Shown here: one piece after another, positions 6,847-14,326 of the stretch | Position numbering within the stretch: the stretch's first letter is position 1 | How the letters are laid out: the number at the start of each line of letters is the position of its first letter | Assembly: GCA_964428895.1 (NCBI GenBank) | Contig: CAYRZU010000030.1 | Span: 1-36,784 of the forward strand | Source of the DNA: HyVt-337 sp964428895 | Lineage (GTDB): Bacteria > Planctomycetota > Phycisphaerae > SM23-33 | DNA: 36,784 bases | Direction: 5' to 3' | The notes under the pieces: generated by a model | The model's input: only the letters and a program-made list of their open reading frames with translations | What the model was told of the DNA's origin: nothing | Database searches by the model: none | Made by a program: the position numbers and the translations under genes

Positions 6847-7563
6847 ATGTCTGATCAACCCATTTGCCAGTTTGGCCCCGGCGGCGAGTTCGTTCGGCCT
6901 TGGCCCCCCTCGGCCAGCCCCCTCAGGCCCGCCCAGCCGGCCCAGGCCGACGGAAAGCAGTTGCAGCAACAGGCAGCCCAGGACGGGCTGGAAGCGCCCG
7001 TGGTAAGCCTCGGGCCGGACGGGATTCAGTGGCAGGCCAAGGATGTGGATGTCACGGCCAAGATCGAGCATCCGGTGGCCTCGGCCGCACGATACTTGGT
7101 GCGGCTGTTGGAAGGGTCGGCCGAAGCGCACGGCTCGACGCCGCTGACGCCCGAACGGCGCGACCGGGCTATTCGGCGACTGGCCGAGGATATCGCCGCC
7201 GCCGACGCCCCGACCACCGAGGTCGTCCGCGAGCGAACGATGTCGGCCAAGGACGTGGCCGTGACGACCCCGGCCGGCGGACGGATCGATAGCGACACGG
7301 GCTTCATGCTCGCCGTTGAAGGCAAGGAGACACACTATGCACGCCAGATCGAAAGAGCCGAACCTCACGCCCAGGCAGATGGAGATCTTGAGGCTGATTC
7401 GGAATTACCGACGACATCATGGCTATTCCCCGACCATGCAGGAGATTGGGGATCAGCTCGGGCTGACAAAGGTCACCGTGTTCGAGCACGTCGGCGTCCT
7501 AGAAGGAAAAGGGCTGCTGAGCAGGGGAGCCAAGCACAAGGCTCGCTCTTTACAGGTGTCTAA
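6847..7563 (+). CDS. Unknown protein overlapping the start of lexA
   Basis: 238 aa if the ATG at 6847 (AGGAG ribosome site just upstream) is used. Residues 1-158 show the same high-GC3 codon use as neighbours. They begin with a Pro/Ala/Gln-rich low-complexity part (10-45), then a mainly helical segment (about 70-125, with ASAARYLVRLLEGS and ERRDRAIRRLAEDIAAAD). From about residue 158 the frame runs through the first 227 nt of lexA, and codon use there turns poor (many A/T third positions, Arg/Asp-rich product), as expected of a shadow frame. So either the true C-terminus is in the overlap, or a frameshift near 7293-7317 hides a stop just before lexA (a TGA occurs at 7317-7319 in another frame). 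No family recognised. Confidence 0.5.
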   Translation: MSDQPICQFGPGGEFVRPWPPSASPLRPAQPAQADGKQLQQQAAQDGLEAPVVSLGPDGIQWQAKDVDVTAKIEHPVASAARYLVRLLEGSAEAHGSTPLTPERRDRAIRRLAEDIAAADAPTTEVVRERTMSAKDVAVTTPAGGRIDSDTGFMLAVEGKETHYARQIERAEPHAQADGDLEADSELPTTSWLFPDHAGDWGSARADKGHRVRARRRPRRKRAAEQGSQAQGSLFTGV

Positions 7564-7960
7564 GAGTTTCGAGTTCCCCGAGGACCATTCGGACGAACTG
7601 CCCCTGGTCGGCCGGATCGCCGCCGGGGCGCCCATCGAAGCCATCGAGGACCGTCAAACGCTGGACATGGACGGCATGTTCCCGTCGACCGGAGATACCT
7701 TCGCCCTGGAAGTCACCGGCGATAGCATGATCGACGAGCAAATCCGCGACGGCGATTACGTCATCTGCCGAAAGACAGCCACCGCCCGAAATGGCGAGAC
7801 CGTGGTCGCCCTGATCGACGACGGCGAGGCCACCCTGAAGAAGTTCTACAAGGACGGCAAACGCATCCGCCTCCAGCCGGCCAACGAGAAGTACGACCCC
7901 ATTTACCCCGAACAGATCGCCATCCAAGGCGTCGTTGTCGGCGTGGTCCGGCGCGTCTAG
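7337..7960 (+). CDS. lexA: LexA repressor (SOS regulator, self-cleaving)
   Basis: 207 aa from the ATG at 7337, chosen because an AAGGAGA ribosome site lies 6 nt upstream; a TTG seven codons earlier is also open. The N-terminal winged helix is residues 7-72 (LTPRQMEILRLIRNY, SPTMQEIGDQLGLTKVTVFEHV). The self-cleavage site is Ala96-Gly97 in RIAAGAPI. The catalytic dyad is Ser130 (TGDSM) and Lys168 (ATLKKF), matching E. coli Ser119/Lys156. LexA represses DNA-repair genes and is inactivated by RecA-stimulated autoproteolysis. No lexA-proximal promoter is evident, so it is probably co-transcribed with the overlapping upstream ORF. A strong terminator follows. Confidence 0.95.
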   Translation: MHARSKEPNLTPRQMEILRLIRNYRRHHGYSPTMQEIGDQLGLTKVTVFEHVGVLEGKGLLSRGAKHKARSLQVSKSFEFPEDHSDELPLVGRIAAGAPIEAIEDRQTLDMDGMFPSTGDTFALEVTGDSMIDEQIRDGDYVICRKTATARNGETVVALIDDGEATLKKFYKDGKRIRLQPANEKYDPIYPEQIAIQGVVVGVVRRV

Positions 7961-7984
7961 TCGGCAAGATCATCAGCGCAAACA

Positions 7985-8024
7985 AACGGGACACGGGCCG
8001 AAAGGCTCGTGTCCCGTTTTCGTT
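7985..8024. terminator. Bidirectional intrinsic terminator between lexA and the PHP gene
   Basis: A 16-bp stem (7985-8000 with 8005-8020, one G-T pair) closed by a GAAA tetraloop, with TTTTCGTT after it on plus. On minus, the same hairpin is followed by GTTTGTTT, so it can also serve the PHP gene that ends at 8033 from the other side. Confidence 0.88.
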
Positions 8025-8032
8025 GTCAGCAG

Positions 8033-8914
8033 CTAGCTGAAGATGCGTTCGGCCAACTCGTCGCTGATCAGATCGGCCGGGGTCCGGGGGTGGCCTAGGG
8101 AGACGTCCGGCTTGACCGCGCCGTGGAAGTCCGAGCCGCCCGTGGTGAGCAGCTCGAACTGCTTGGCCAGATCGAAGTAGTGTCGGGTTTGGTGATCCGT
8201 GGCGTCGGAGCAGTAAACTTCAATGCCGTCCAGCCCCGCATCCAGCAGGTTCCGGAGGATGTGCTCCAACTGGCCGTCGTTCTCGTAGCGTAGTTGGGGG
8301 GGGTGGGCCAGGATGGCAATGCCCCCGGCGCCGTGAATGGCCGCGATACTGTCGGCGGGGCTCAAACGCGTGCGGCCCACGTAGGCCGCCTGGCCCGTCG
8401 CCAGGTACTTATCGAACGCTTCCTGCCGGTCGCGGACGTGACCGGCTCGGAGGAGCGCTTCGGCGATATGGACGCGGCTGATGATGTCGTCCCCGCCGCC
8501 GGACTCGCTGGCGACGGCCGAGACGTCTTCCATCGTCAAGGCCATCCCCAATTCGTTGAGGTTGGCCACGATGCGCGGATTCCGCTCGCGGCGCCCCCGC
8601 TGGAGCGTTTCCATCATCGCGGTTAGGGAGTCGGCGGCCTCGTCGATCCCGATCCCCACGATGTGAAGCGTCCCCTGCGGCGGCTCGGCCGAGATCTCAA
8701 TACCGGACGCAAACCGAAGGTCCGGGCAGGCTGCGGCCGCCTGGCGGGCCTCGGCAATGCCGTCCACGGTGTCATGGTCGGTCAGGGCAATCGCCGCGAG
8801 CCCGGCGCTATCGGCCTGAGCGATCAGTTCCGCCGGACCCAGCGATCCGTCGGACGTCGTTGAATGGGCGTGGAGGTCGACAAAGCGTCGGCCGTCGGCG
8901 TGCCAGCTTGCCAC
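8033..8914 (-). CDS. PHP-domain phosphoesterase (YciV/RNase AM-like)
   Basis: 293 aa. PHP metal-binding motifs appear in order: DLHAHS (His15, His17), LTDHDT (Asp46, His47), GIEIS (Glu73), LHIVG (His84), ILAHP and GGSDFHG near the C-terminus. This pattern fits the YciV/TrpH group, whose characterised member hydrolyses nucleoside 3',5'-bisphosphates and trims RNA 5' ends. The substrate here is not proven. The GTG start at 8914 directly abuts the TAG of cysK (zero spacing), so translation is probably coupled. The bisphosphate pAp is linked to sulfate assimilation, which makes the cysK pairing sensible, but that link is inference. Confidence 0.87.
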   Translation of the reverse strand: MASWHADGRRFVDLHAHSTTSDGSLGPAELIAQADSAGLAAIALTDHDTVDGIAEARQAAAACPDLRFASGIEISAEPPQGTLHIVGIGIDEAADSLTAMMETLQRGRRERNPRIVANLNELGMALTMEDVSAVASESGGGDDIISRVHIAEALLRAGHVRDRQEAFDKYLATGQAAYVGRTRLSPADSIAAIHGAGGIAILAHPPQLRYENDGQLEHILRNLLDAGLDGIEVYCSDATDHQTRHYFDLAKQFELLTTGGSDFHGAVKPDVSLGHPRTPADLISDELAERIFS

Positions 8915-9868
8915 CTAGTTATCCTCCAGGTCCGCAAACAGCGGGCTCGAGAGGTACCGTTCGCCGAAGCTCGGGAGAATCGTCACGATGGTCTTGCCCT
9001 TATTTTCCGGGCGAGTGCCGACAATCTCGGCGGCTCGCAGAGCGGCCCCGGAGGAAATACCCACGAACAGCCCCTCTTCCCGGGCGGCCCGGCGGGCGTA
9101 GTCCATGGCCTCGTCCTGGTCGACCAGCAAGACCTCATCAACCATGTCTAAGTCCAGCACCTCCGGGACGAACCCGGCGCCGATGCCCTGAATCTTGTGC
9201 GGGCCGGGCTGGAGGGGCTCGCCCTGACGCTTCTGAGACAGGATCGGGCTCTGCACCGGCTCGACGGCCACGATCTGGAGGCCGGGCCTGCGCTCCTTGA
9301 GCGCTTGGCCGATGCCGGTGACCGTGCCGCCGGTACCCACGCCGGCGATAACGATGTCGACCTCGCCGTCGGTGTCGGCCCAGATCTCCTCGGCCGTGGT
9401 TTCCCGGTGAACGGCCGGGTTGGCCGGGTTCTTGAATTGTTGCGGCATGAAGGCCCCGGGTGTTTCGGCCAGGATCTGCTCGGCCCGCGTGATGGCCCCG
9501 GTCATGCTTTCGGCGGCCGGGGTGAGCACCAGCTCGGCCCCCATCGCCCACAGCACCTTGCGGCGTTCGATGCTCATCGAGTCGGGCATGGTCAGGATGC
9601 AGTGATAGCCCCGCACCGCACAGACCCACGCCAGGCCGATGCCGGTGTTGCCGCTGGTCGGCTCGACGATGACGGCGCCTTCTTTGATCAGCCCGTCCTT
9701 CTCGGCCGCCTGGATCATCGATAAGCCGATGCGATCCTTCACCGACGCCATGGGGTTGAAGCTCTCCAGCTTGGCCAGCACCGTCGCCGGAGAATCGAAC
9801 AGCTTGCGGACCCGGACCAGCGGGGTGTTGCCGACGGTCTGCGTGATGTCATCGAAAATGCGAGCCAT
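8915..9868 (-). CDS. cysK: Cysteine synthase A (O-acetylserine sulfhydrylase)
   Basis: 317 aa, normal for CysK. This PLP enzyme makes cysteine from O-acetylserine and sulfide. Seen: the N-terminal IGNTPLV-like TVGNTPLVRV (11-20), Lys44 in ASVKDRIG (the PLP Schiff base), the TSGNTGIGLA substrate loop, the GVGTGGTVTG phosphate-binding loop, and GISSGAA near residue 275. Cystathionine beta-synthase relatives share these motifs, but the absence of extra domains and the MPDSMSIERRKVL loop favour OASS. An AAAGGA ribosome site precedes the ATG. It is first in a unit with the PHP gene. Confidence 0.94.
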   Translation of the reverse strand: MARIFDDITQTVGNTPLVRVRKLFDSPATVLAKLESFNPMASVKDRIGLSMIQAAEKDGLIKEGAVIVEPTSGNTGIGLAWVCAVRGYHCILTMPDSMSIERRKVLWAMGAELVLTPAAESMTGAITRAEQILAETPGAFMPQQFKNPANPAVHRETTAEEIWADTDGEVDIVIAGVGTGGTVTGIGQALKERRPGLQIVAVEPVQSPILSQKRQGEPLQPGPHKIQGIGAGFVPEVLDLDMVDEVLLVDQDEAMDYARRAAREEGLFVGISSGAALRAAEIVGTRPENKGKTIVTILPSFGERYLSSPLFADLEDN

Positions 9869-9970
9869 GGAGGTCGTCCTTTCAAGTTACGCCAAAGGCC
9901 CCAACAGCCTGAGTGTGTCATTATGCGGGGGCCGGAACCAGAATCAACACCGGGCCCCGCAGCGAACCCA

Positions 9971-10744
9971 TTATAGGTAATCAAATTGCCGGCGCCCGCA
10001 GCAGGGGCAGTCGCCGCCGGCGGGTGTGGCGGAAATGTCGACCCGGTGAATGGTGTTGGTCCACAGGTCGACCTTCAGCAGGTACGGGCTGATATCGTCG
10101 AGTCTCCCGGCCAGGATCTTCATCGCCTCGGTCGCCTGCAGCCCACACATCGTCATCACCAGAGACGGCAAGACGCCGAACTCGGCGTTGGATGGTTCGG
10201 CGCCGGCGGCCGGCGGGCCATCGTAGATGCACCGCAGGCAGGGGGTGCGGCCGGGCACAATCGTCATGGTCTGCGCTTCGGAAGCCAGAGCCCCCGTGAA
10301 GACCCACGGCACGGATTGCTGCACGGCGTAATCGTTCAGCACGAACCGCGTGGCGAAATTGTCCGTGCCGTCGATGATCAGGTCCACGCCGCCGGCCAGC
10401 GCCGCGATATTCCTCGCCGATACGCGCTCGGCGACGGTTTCAACACGGATCGTGCTGTTGATCGCGGCCAATCGCTCGGCGGCGGCCTCAACCTTCAGTC
10501 GCCCTTCGTCGGCCTCGGTGTAGAAGGCCTGGCGATGGATGTTCTCGACTTCAATGCGGTCGAAATCAACCAGGCGCAGCATCCCCACGCCGCTGCGGGC
10601 CAGAATCTCAGCGGTCCAACTGCCCAGGCCGCCTACGCCGACCACCAACACCTTGGACGTCATCACGGCGCGCTGCCCGTCTTCGCCCAGATGGGCGCAG
10701 CGAAGTTGGCGTTGATAGCGGGCGAGCGGGTCGTTGGGTGTCAT
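9971..10744 (-). CDS. ThiF/MoeB/HesA-family adenylyltransferase (E1-like)
   Basis: 257 aa from the ATG at 10744; upstream residues in the open frame look non-coding. Family members adenylate the C-terminal Gly-Gly of small sulfur carriers (ThiS, MoaD). Seen: the start ARYQRQLRCAHLG, the nucleotide loop VGVGGLGSW (35-43), Asp60 in LVDFDRIEVENIHRQ, DGTDNFATRF (125-134), and a zinc site of Cys169/Cys172 and Cys246/Cys249. No ThiS or MoaD homologue is adjacent, so thiamine, molybdopterin or another pathway cannot be chosen. No rhodanese domain is present, unlike eukaryotic MOCS3. A poor ribosome site leaves the start slightly uncertain. Confidence 0.85.
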   Translation of the reverse strand: MTPNDPLARYQRQLRCAHLGEDGQRAVMTSKVLVVGVGGLGSWTAEILARSGVGMLRLVDFDRIEVENIHRQAFYTEADEGRLKVEAAAERLAAINSTIRVETVAERVSARNIAALAGGVDLIIDGTDNFATRFVLNDYAVQQSVPWVFTGALASEAQTMTIVPGRTPCLRCIYDGPPAAGAEPSNAEFGVLPSLVMTMCGLQATEAMKILAGRLDDISPYLLKVDLWTNTIHRVDISATPAGGDCPCCGRRQFDYL

Positions 10745-10826
10745 GGCCGGTGAGTCTACCACGGGCCGGGCCGCCAAGAGAAGCTCCCAGACCCGTCCCC
10801 GCCGCCGCCCGGGAAGCGAAACCCCC

Positions 10827-10856
10827 TTGAACAACTGGAGTCTGTCTTCGTACAAT
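10827..10856 (+). promoter_or_regulatory. Sigma70-type promoter for the ferredoxin gene
   Basis: TTGAAC (10827-10832), an 18-nt spacer and TACAAT (10851-10856). The ferredoxin ATG lies about 70 nt downstream with a GAGGAG ribosome site. Confidence 0.65.
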
Positions 10857-10927
10857 GCCGATCTTACGTGTTCCACAGGGCCCGGCCGGCGTGGCTGGGC
10901 CACGGTTCTTGTTGCGAGGAGTGATAC

Positions 10928-11098
10928 ATGCCTTACAAGATTTCAGACAAGTGCACGATGTGCGGCGCCTGCAAGGATTCCTGTCCGGCCGAGGCCATCA
11001 ACGAAGGTGATCCGATGTTCGTCATCGACGCCGATACGTGCATTGACTGCGGCGCTTGCGTTGACAGCTGCCCGGTCACCGCTATCGAAGAAGAGTAG
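10928..11098 (+). CDS. 2[4Fe-4S] ferredoxin
   Basis: A 56-aa low-potential electron carrier. Two canonical CxxCxxCxxxC clusters: Cys9, 12, 15, 19 and Cys38, 41, 44, 48, each followed by Pro, with the short acidic tail TAIEEE. The clostridial-type arrangement with equal halves (KCTMCGACKDSCP and TCIDCGACVDSCP) shows the internal duplication. A GAGGAG ribosome site precedes the ATG. It has its own promoter and terminator, so it is monocistronic; its redox partner is not adjacent. It suggests anaerobic or facultative metabolism. Confidence 0.95.
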   Translation: MPYKISDKCTMCGACKDSCPAEAINEGDPMFVIDADTCIDCGACVDSCPVTAIEEE

Positions 11099-11116
11099 CG
11101 GCGCCCCAGACGTACC

Positions 11117-11150
11117 GAGCCACCGCCGAGCGTCGGCGGTGGCTTTGTTC
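11117..11150 (+). terminator. Intrinsic terminator of the ferredoxin gene
   Basis: A perfect 12-bp stem AGCCACCGCCGA (11118-11129) and its complement (11133-11144) with a 3-nt loop, followed by TTGTTCT. It lies 19 nt after the ferredoxin stop. Confidence 0.82.
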
Positions 11151-11192
11151 TGCGCGGACGGGGGGAGGGTTTAGGCCGGCCCGCCGGCGGCG

Positions 11193-11198
11193 TATAAT
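11193..11198 (+). promoter_or_regulatory. Candidate -10 box of the TPR-protease operon
   Basis: A perfect TATAAT 35 nt before the GTG start of the TPR protein and just after the ferredoxin terminator. No good -35 is seen at the expected spacing, so it may need an activator. Confidence 0.45.
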
Positions 11199-11232
11199 CG
11201 GCCGGCGACAGCAGCGACTAACGAGGTGGCGT

Positions 11233-14010
11233 GTGAACCGACGGGGCGTGGCCATACTGACGATTTTGGGCTGTCTACTGGCAGCGTGCCCGGCCCGGGC
11301 CGAGGAGCCGACCACCCAGCCCGGTCGCGAGCAGGCGGCGGCGCGCGCCGCCAAGCTCCGGCATGTCGGCCAGTACGCCGCGGCCATCAAAGCCCTCCGG
11401 GCCGCGCAAGATGCCGGGGCCGACCAGGCCGCCTGGCAATTGGCGATGGCCCGGGCGTTGGAAGTGACAGGCCAATACGAACGGGCCCTTTCACACGCCA
11501 CCCGAGCGGCCGAGCTGAGCCCAACGTGGGCCTCGGCGGTGTTGGATCAAGGACAATTATTGGAGACGCTCGGCCGAACCGACGAGGCGCTCGCCGTCTA
11601 TGGGACGGTCGAAGCGATCCTGGCGGAGTCGACCAGTCCAAGCGCTGCCCAACTCGTTGCGATCGGGCAGATTCTGGACCGCCACGCCGCTCTGAGCGGT
11701 CAGCAGGCATCCGACCAGGCCAACAACATCTTCAACAACTACTTCCAGAAGGCCTACCAGGACATTGACCCCAACTACTGGCCCGCCCACATCGCCGCCG
11801 GGCAATTTGCTCTCAGCAAACACCGGTTCAAGACCGCCAGGCGGGAGTTCGAGGCGGCGCTGCAGATCAATCCCAAGCTCCCCGACGCGCTGGTCGGCTT
11901 GGCCGAGGCAGCCTTGGAGGAGTGGGAGTTCGAAGCGTGCCTCAAGTTCGTCGGCAAGGCCCTGGCCGTCAATCCCAAGCACGCGCCCGCGCTGATCACG
12001 CGAGGCCGATGTTATCTCCAATGGCGTCGGCTCGAGTCGGCCCTGAAGGCCTTCACGCAAGCGCTGGCCGTCAATCCCAACGACCCCCGCGCCTTATCTC
12101 TTGCCGCGGCTGCCTGCGTCCGGCTGGGGCGGCGGGATCGGGCCGACGATTTCATCGAGCGATTCAAGGCGGTCAGTCCGGGGGGGTGGCTCCTCCCGGC
12201 CACCATCGCCGAGTGGCTGTCCGCGGCCCGTCAGTTCGACTTGGCCGAGCAGTACTACCGGCAGGCGATCGATCTGGCTCCCAAAGCGGCTGAACCGCTG
12301 ACCGGGCTGGGCCTGCTCTACATGCAGGCCGGGCGCGAATCGGACGCCCAAGACGTCCTTACCCAGGCCCACGCCGTCGACGATTTCCGGGCCGACGTCG
12401 TCAACTACCTCAACCTCCTGGAGAAGATGGAATCCTTCGAAGCGCTTGAGACCGAACATTTCATCATCCAGGTCGATGGGGAGCATGACGCCGTGCTCCT
12501 CCAGCCCGTCGCCGACGAAGCCGAGCGCATCTACGCGGAGATTTCCAAGGACTTCGCCCACGCCCCGGGCGGCAAGACCAAGATCCAGTTCTTCCCCACC
12601 CATCAGCAGTTTTCAATCCGCATCACCGGACGTGGGTGGATCGGCACGGTGGGGGCTTGCACCGGGCCGGTGGTGGTGATGGCCGCTCCCAACGCCCAGC
12701 GCAGCCGTTTCGGCCGCTTCAATTGGGCGGCCGTGTTGCGACACGAACTGACCCACGCGGTCACGCTGTCCAAGACGCACAACCGCATTCCGCACTGGTT
12801 CACCGAGGCCTGCGCCGTCTGGCAACAGCCGGACCGACGGAACTTCGAATCGGTGGCCAAGCTGGTCCAGGCCGTTCGCGAGGATCGCTTCTTGCCGGTC
12901 CGCCAGCTCGACTGGGGTTTCATTCGCCCGCAACGGCGGGGCGATCGCACGCTCGCCTACGCCCAGAGCGAACTGGCGATGGAGTACATCATTGAAACCA
13001 AGGGCTATGACGCGATTCTGCAAATGCTGGACGCCTTCGCCGGCGGCCGCACCCAGGCGCAGGTTTTCAACGACGTCCTCGGTGTGACCGAAGATCAGTT
13101 TGACATCGACTTTGTCGCTTGGGCCAAAGCCACCATCGGCGGCTGGGGGTTCGATCTGTCGCCCGTGCCGGACCTGAAGGCCTCCGCGAAGGCCGCCAAG
13201 GACCATCCCGACAACGCCGACGCCCAGGCCGACCTGGCCCGGGCGCTAATGGCCGCCCGCAAGACCAAGTCGGCGCGCGCCGCCGCCGAACGGGCGCTTG
13301 AACTTCAGGACAATCACCCCAAGGCGCTGGCGCTGCTGGGGCTGATCGAAGTGGCCGATGGCAACTATGGTCTGGCGGTCGGCTATGCCCAGCGGCTGGA
13401 GGCCGTCGAGCCCGATTCACCCGTGGCTGCCCGCGTGCTGGCCGACGGGTATCTGGGCATGCAGCAATACGCCCAGGCGACGGCCGCCCTGGAGCAACTC
13501 AAGCGCCGCCGCCCGCTGGACCCGTACAGCTACACCCAGTTGCTCCGCATCTACACCCAAACGGGCCAGGCCGACCAGGCCCTGCCCAACCTGATCGAAT
13601 TGCACCGGCGGACCATGACCGAGGCGGTCTTCGCGCGACAATTGGCCGACACCTACCGCGCCGCCGGAGAAGATGAGACGGCCCTGACGTATTACCGGCA
13701 GGCGTTGCACGTCGACCCCTACGACCCCAGCACCTACGAAGCCATGGCCGCCATCCATCGCAACGCTGGCCGATACGACGAGGCCGTGGCCGCCGCGCGT
13801 TGCCTGACGCTGCTCGAGCGGAGCTCGGCGGCCGCCTGGGCCAAACTGGCGATGGTGCGATTTGTGGCCGCCCGCGCCGCTAAAGACGCCGAGCAGATGC
13901 GCCAGGCGCGCGACGAAGCCGCCGAGAGCGTGGCATTAGATGCCGACGGCCCGGGCGAGGCCGTACTGAAGCGCATCGAAGCGGCGCTGGAAACACTCGA
14001 AGAAAGGTAG
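11233..14010 (+). CDS. Secreted TPR-repeat protein with embedded HExxH (peptidase MA-like) metalloprotease domain
   Basis: 925 aa from a GTG with a GAGGTGG ribosome site. A signal peptide (residues 1-23, cleavage after ARA) sends it across the inner membrane. Tetratricopeptide repeats fill about residues 30-380 (for example AHIAAGQFALSKHRFKTARR and the repeated ALAVNP). The middle, about 400-640, is a gluzincin-like domain: HELTH at His504-His508 with Glu505, and a downstream TEACAVW with Glu525 as third zinc ligand. This matches the peptidase MA pattern. A second TPR block spans about 660-910. The protein may process or scaffold periplasmic or envelope complexes; the substrate is unknown. 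It is the first gene of a unit with the MazG-like gene 8 nt downstream. Confidence 0.85.
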   Translation: MNRRGVAILTILGCLLAACPARAEEPTTQPGREQAAARAAKLRHVGQYAAAIKALRAAQDAGADQAAWQLAMARALEVTGQYERALSHATRAAELSPTWASAVLDQGQLLETLGRTDEALAVYGTVEAILAESTSPSAAQLVAIGQILDRHAALSGQQASDQANNIFNNYFQKAYQDIDPNYWPAHIAAGQFALSKHRFKTARREFEAALQINPKLPDALVGLAEAALEEWEFEACLKFVGKALAVNPKHAPALITRGRCYLQWRRLESALKAFTQALAVNPNDPRALSLAAAACVRLGRRDRADDFIERFKAVSPGGWLLPATIAEWLSAARQFDLAEQYYRQAIDLAPKAAEPLTGLGLLYMQAGRESDAQDVLTQAHAVDDFRADVVNYLNLLEKMESFEALETEHFIIQVDGEHDAVLLQPVADEAERIYAEISKDFAHAPGGKTKIQFFPTHQQFSIRITGRGWIGTVGACTGPVVVMAAPNAQRSRFGRFNWAAVLRHELTHAVTLSKTHNRIPHWFTEACAVWQQPDRRNFESVAKLVQAVREDRFLPVRQLDWGFIRPQRRGDRTLAYAQSELAMEYIIETKGYDAILQMLDAFAGGRTQAQVFNDVLGVTEDQFDIDFVAWAKATIGGWGFDLSPVPDLKASAKAAKDHPDNADAQADLARALMAARKTKSARAAAERALELQDNHPKALALLGLIEVADGNYGLAVGYAQRLEAVEPDSPVAARVLADGYLGMQQYAQATAALEQLKRRRPLDPYSYTQLLRIYTQTGQADQALPNLIELHRRTMTEAVFARQLADTYRAAGEDETALTYYRQALHVDPYDPSTYEAMAAIHRNAGRYDEAVAAARCLTLLERSSAAAWAKLAMVRFVAARAAKDAEQMRQARDEAAESVALDADGPGEAVLKRIEAALETLEER

Positions 14011-14018
14011 ACCCGCTG

Positions 14019-14282
14019 ATGACCATTGCCGAATTTCAGGACTTCATCCGTAAGCAGTACTTCAATCGCGACGAGGAGCGCGGGACGCCGGGAACGTTCC
14101 TGTGGTTCGTCGAAGAGGTGGGGGAGTTAGCCTCGGCCCTGGCCGGCGACGACGAGAAGCACATGGAAGAAGAGTTTGCCGACGTGCTGGCGTGGCTGTG
14201 CACGCTGGCGAACATCAATGGCGTGGACTTAACCCAAGCGGTCGAGAAGTACACCGTCCGCGGCGTCGAGGGGTTCAAGTAG
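14019..14282 (+). CDS. MazG-like nucleotide pyrophosphohydrolase
   Basis: 87 aa. The all-alpha NTP pyrophosphatase motif EExxE...ExxD is complete: Glu32, Glu33, Glu36 in WFVEEVGELASAL and Glu52, Asp55 in MEEEFADVLAWL, which bind magnesium. Single-domain MazG-like proteins of this size hydrolyse (d)NTPs to monophosphates in house-cleaning; the preferred nucleotide is unknown. It starts 8 nt after the TPR-protease stop and is probably co-transcribed with it. Confidence 0.88.
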   Translation: MTIAEFQDFIRKQYFNRDEERGTPGTFLWFVEEVGELASALAGDDEKHMEEEFADVLAWLCTLANINGVDLTQAVEKYTVRGVEGFK

Positions 14283-14288
14283 CGTTCG

Positions 14289-14317
14289 TTGACACTCCCG
14301 ACGGCCGAACCGATACT
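14289..14317 (+). promoter_or_regulatory. Consensus-like promoter immediately before waaA
   Basis: A perfect TTGACA (14289-14294), a 17-nt spacer and GATACT (14312-14317). The waaA ATG at 14327 begins only 9 nt after the -10 box, so the predicted transcript would be leaderless or have a leader of a few bases. Confidence 0.6.
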
Positions 14318-14326
14318 CTACCGCCA

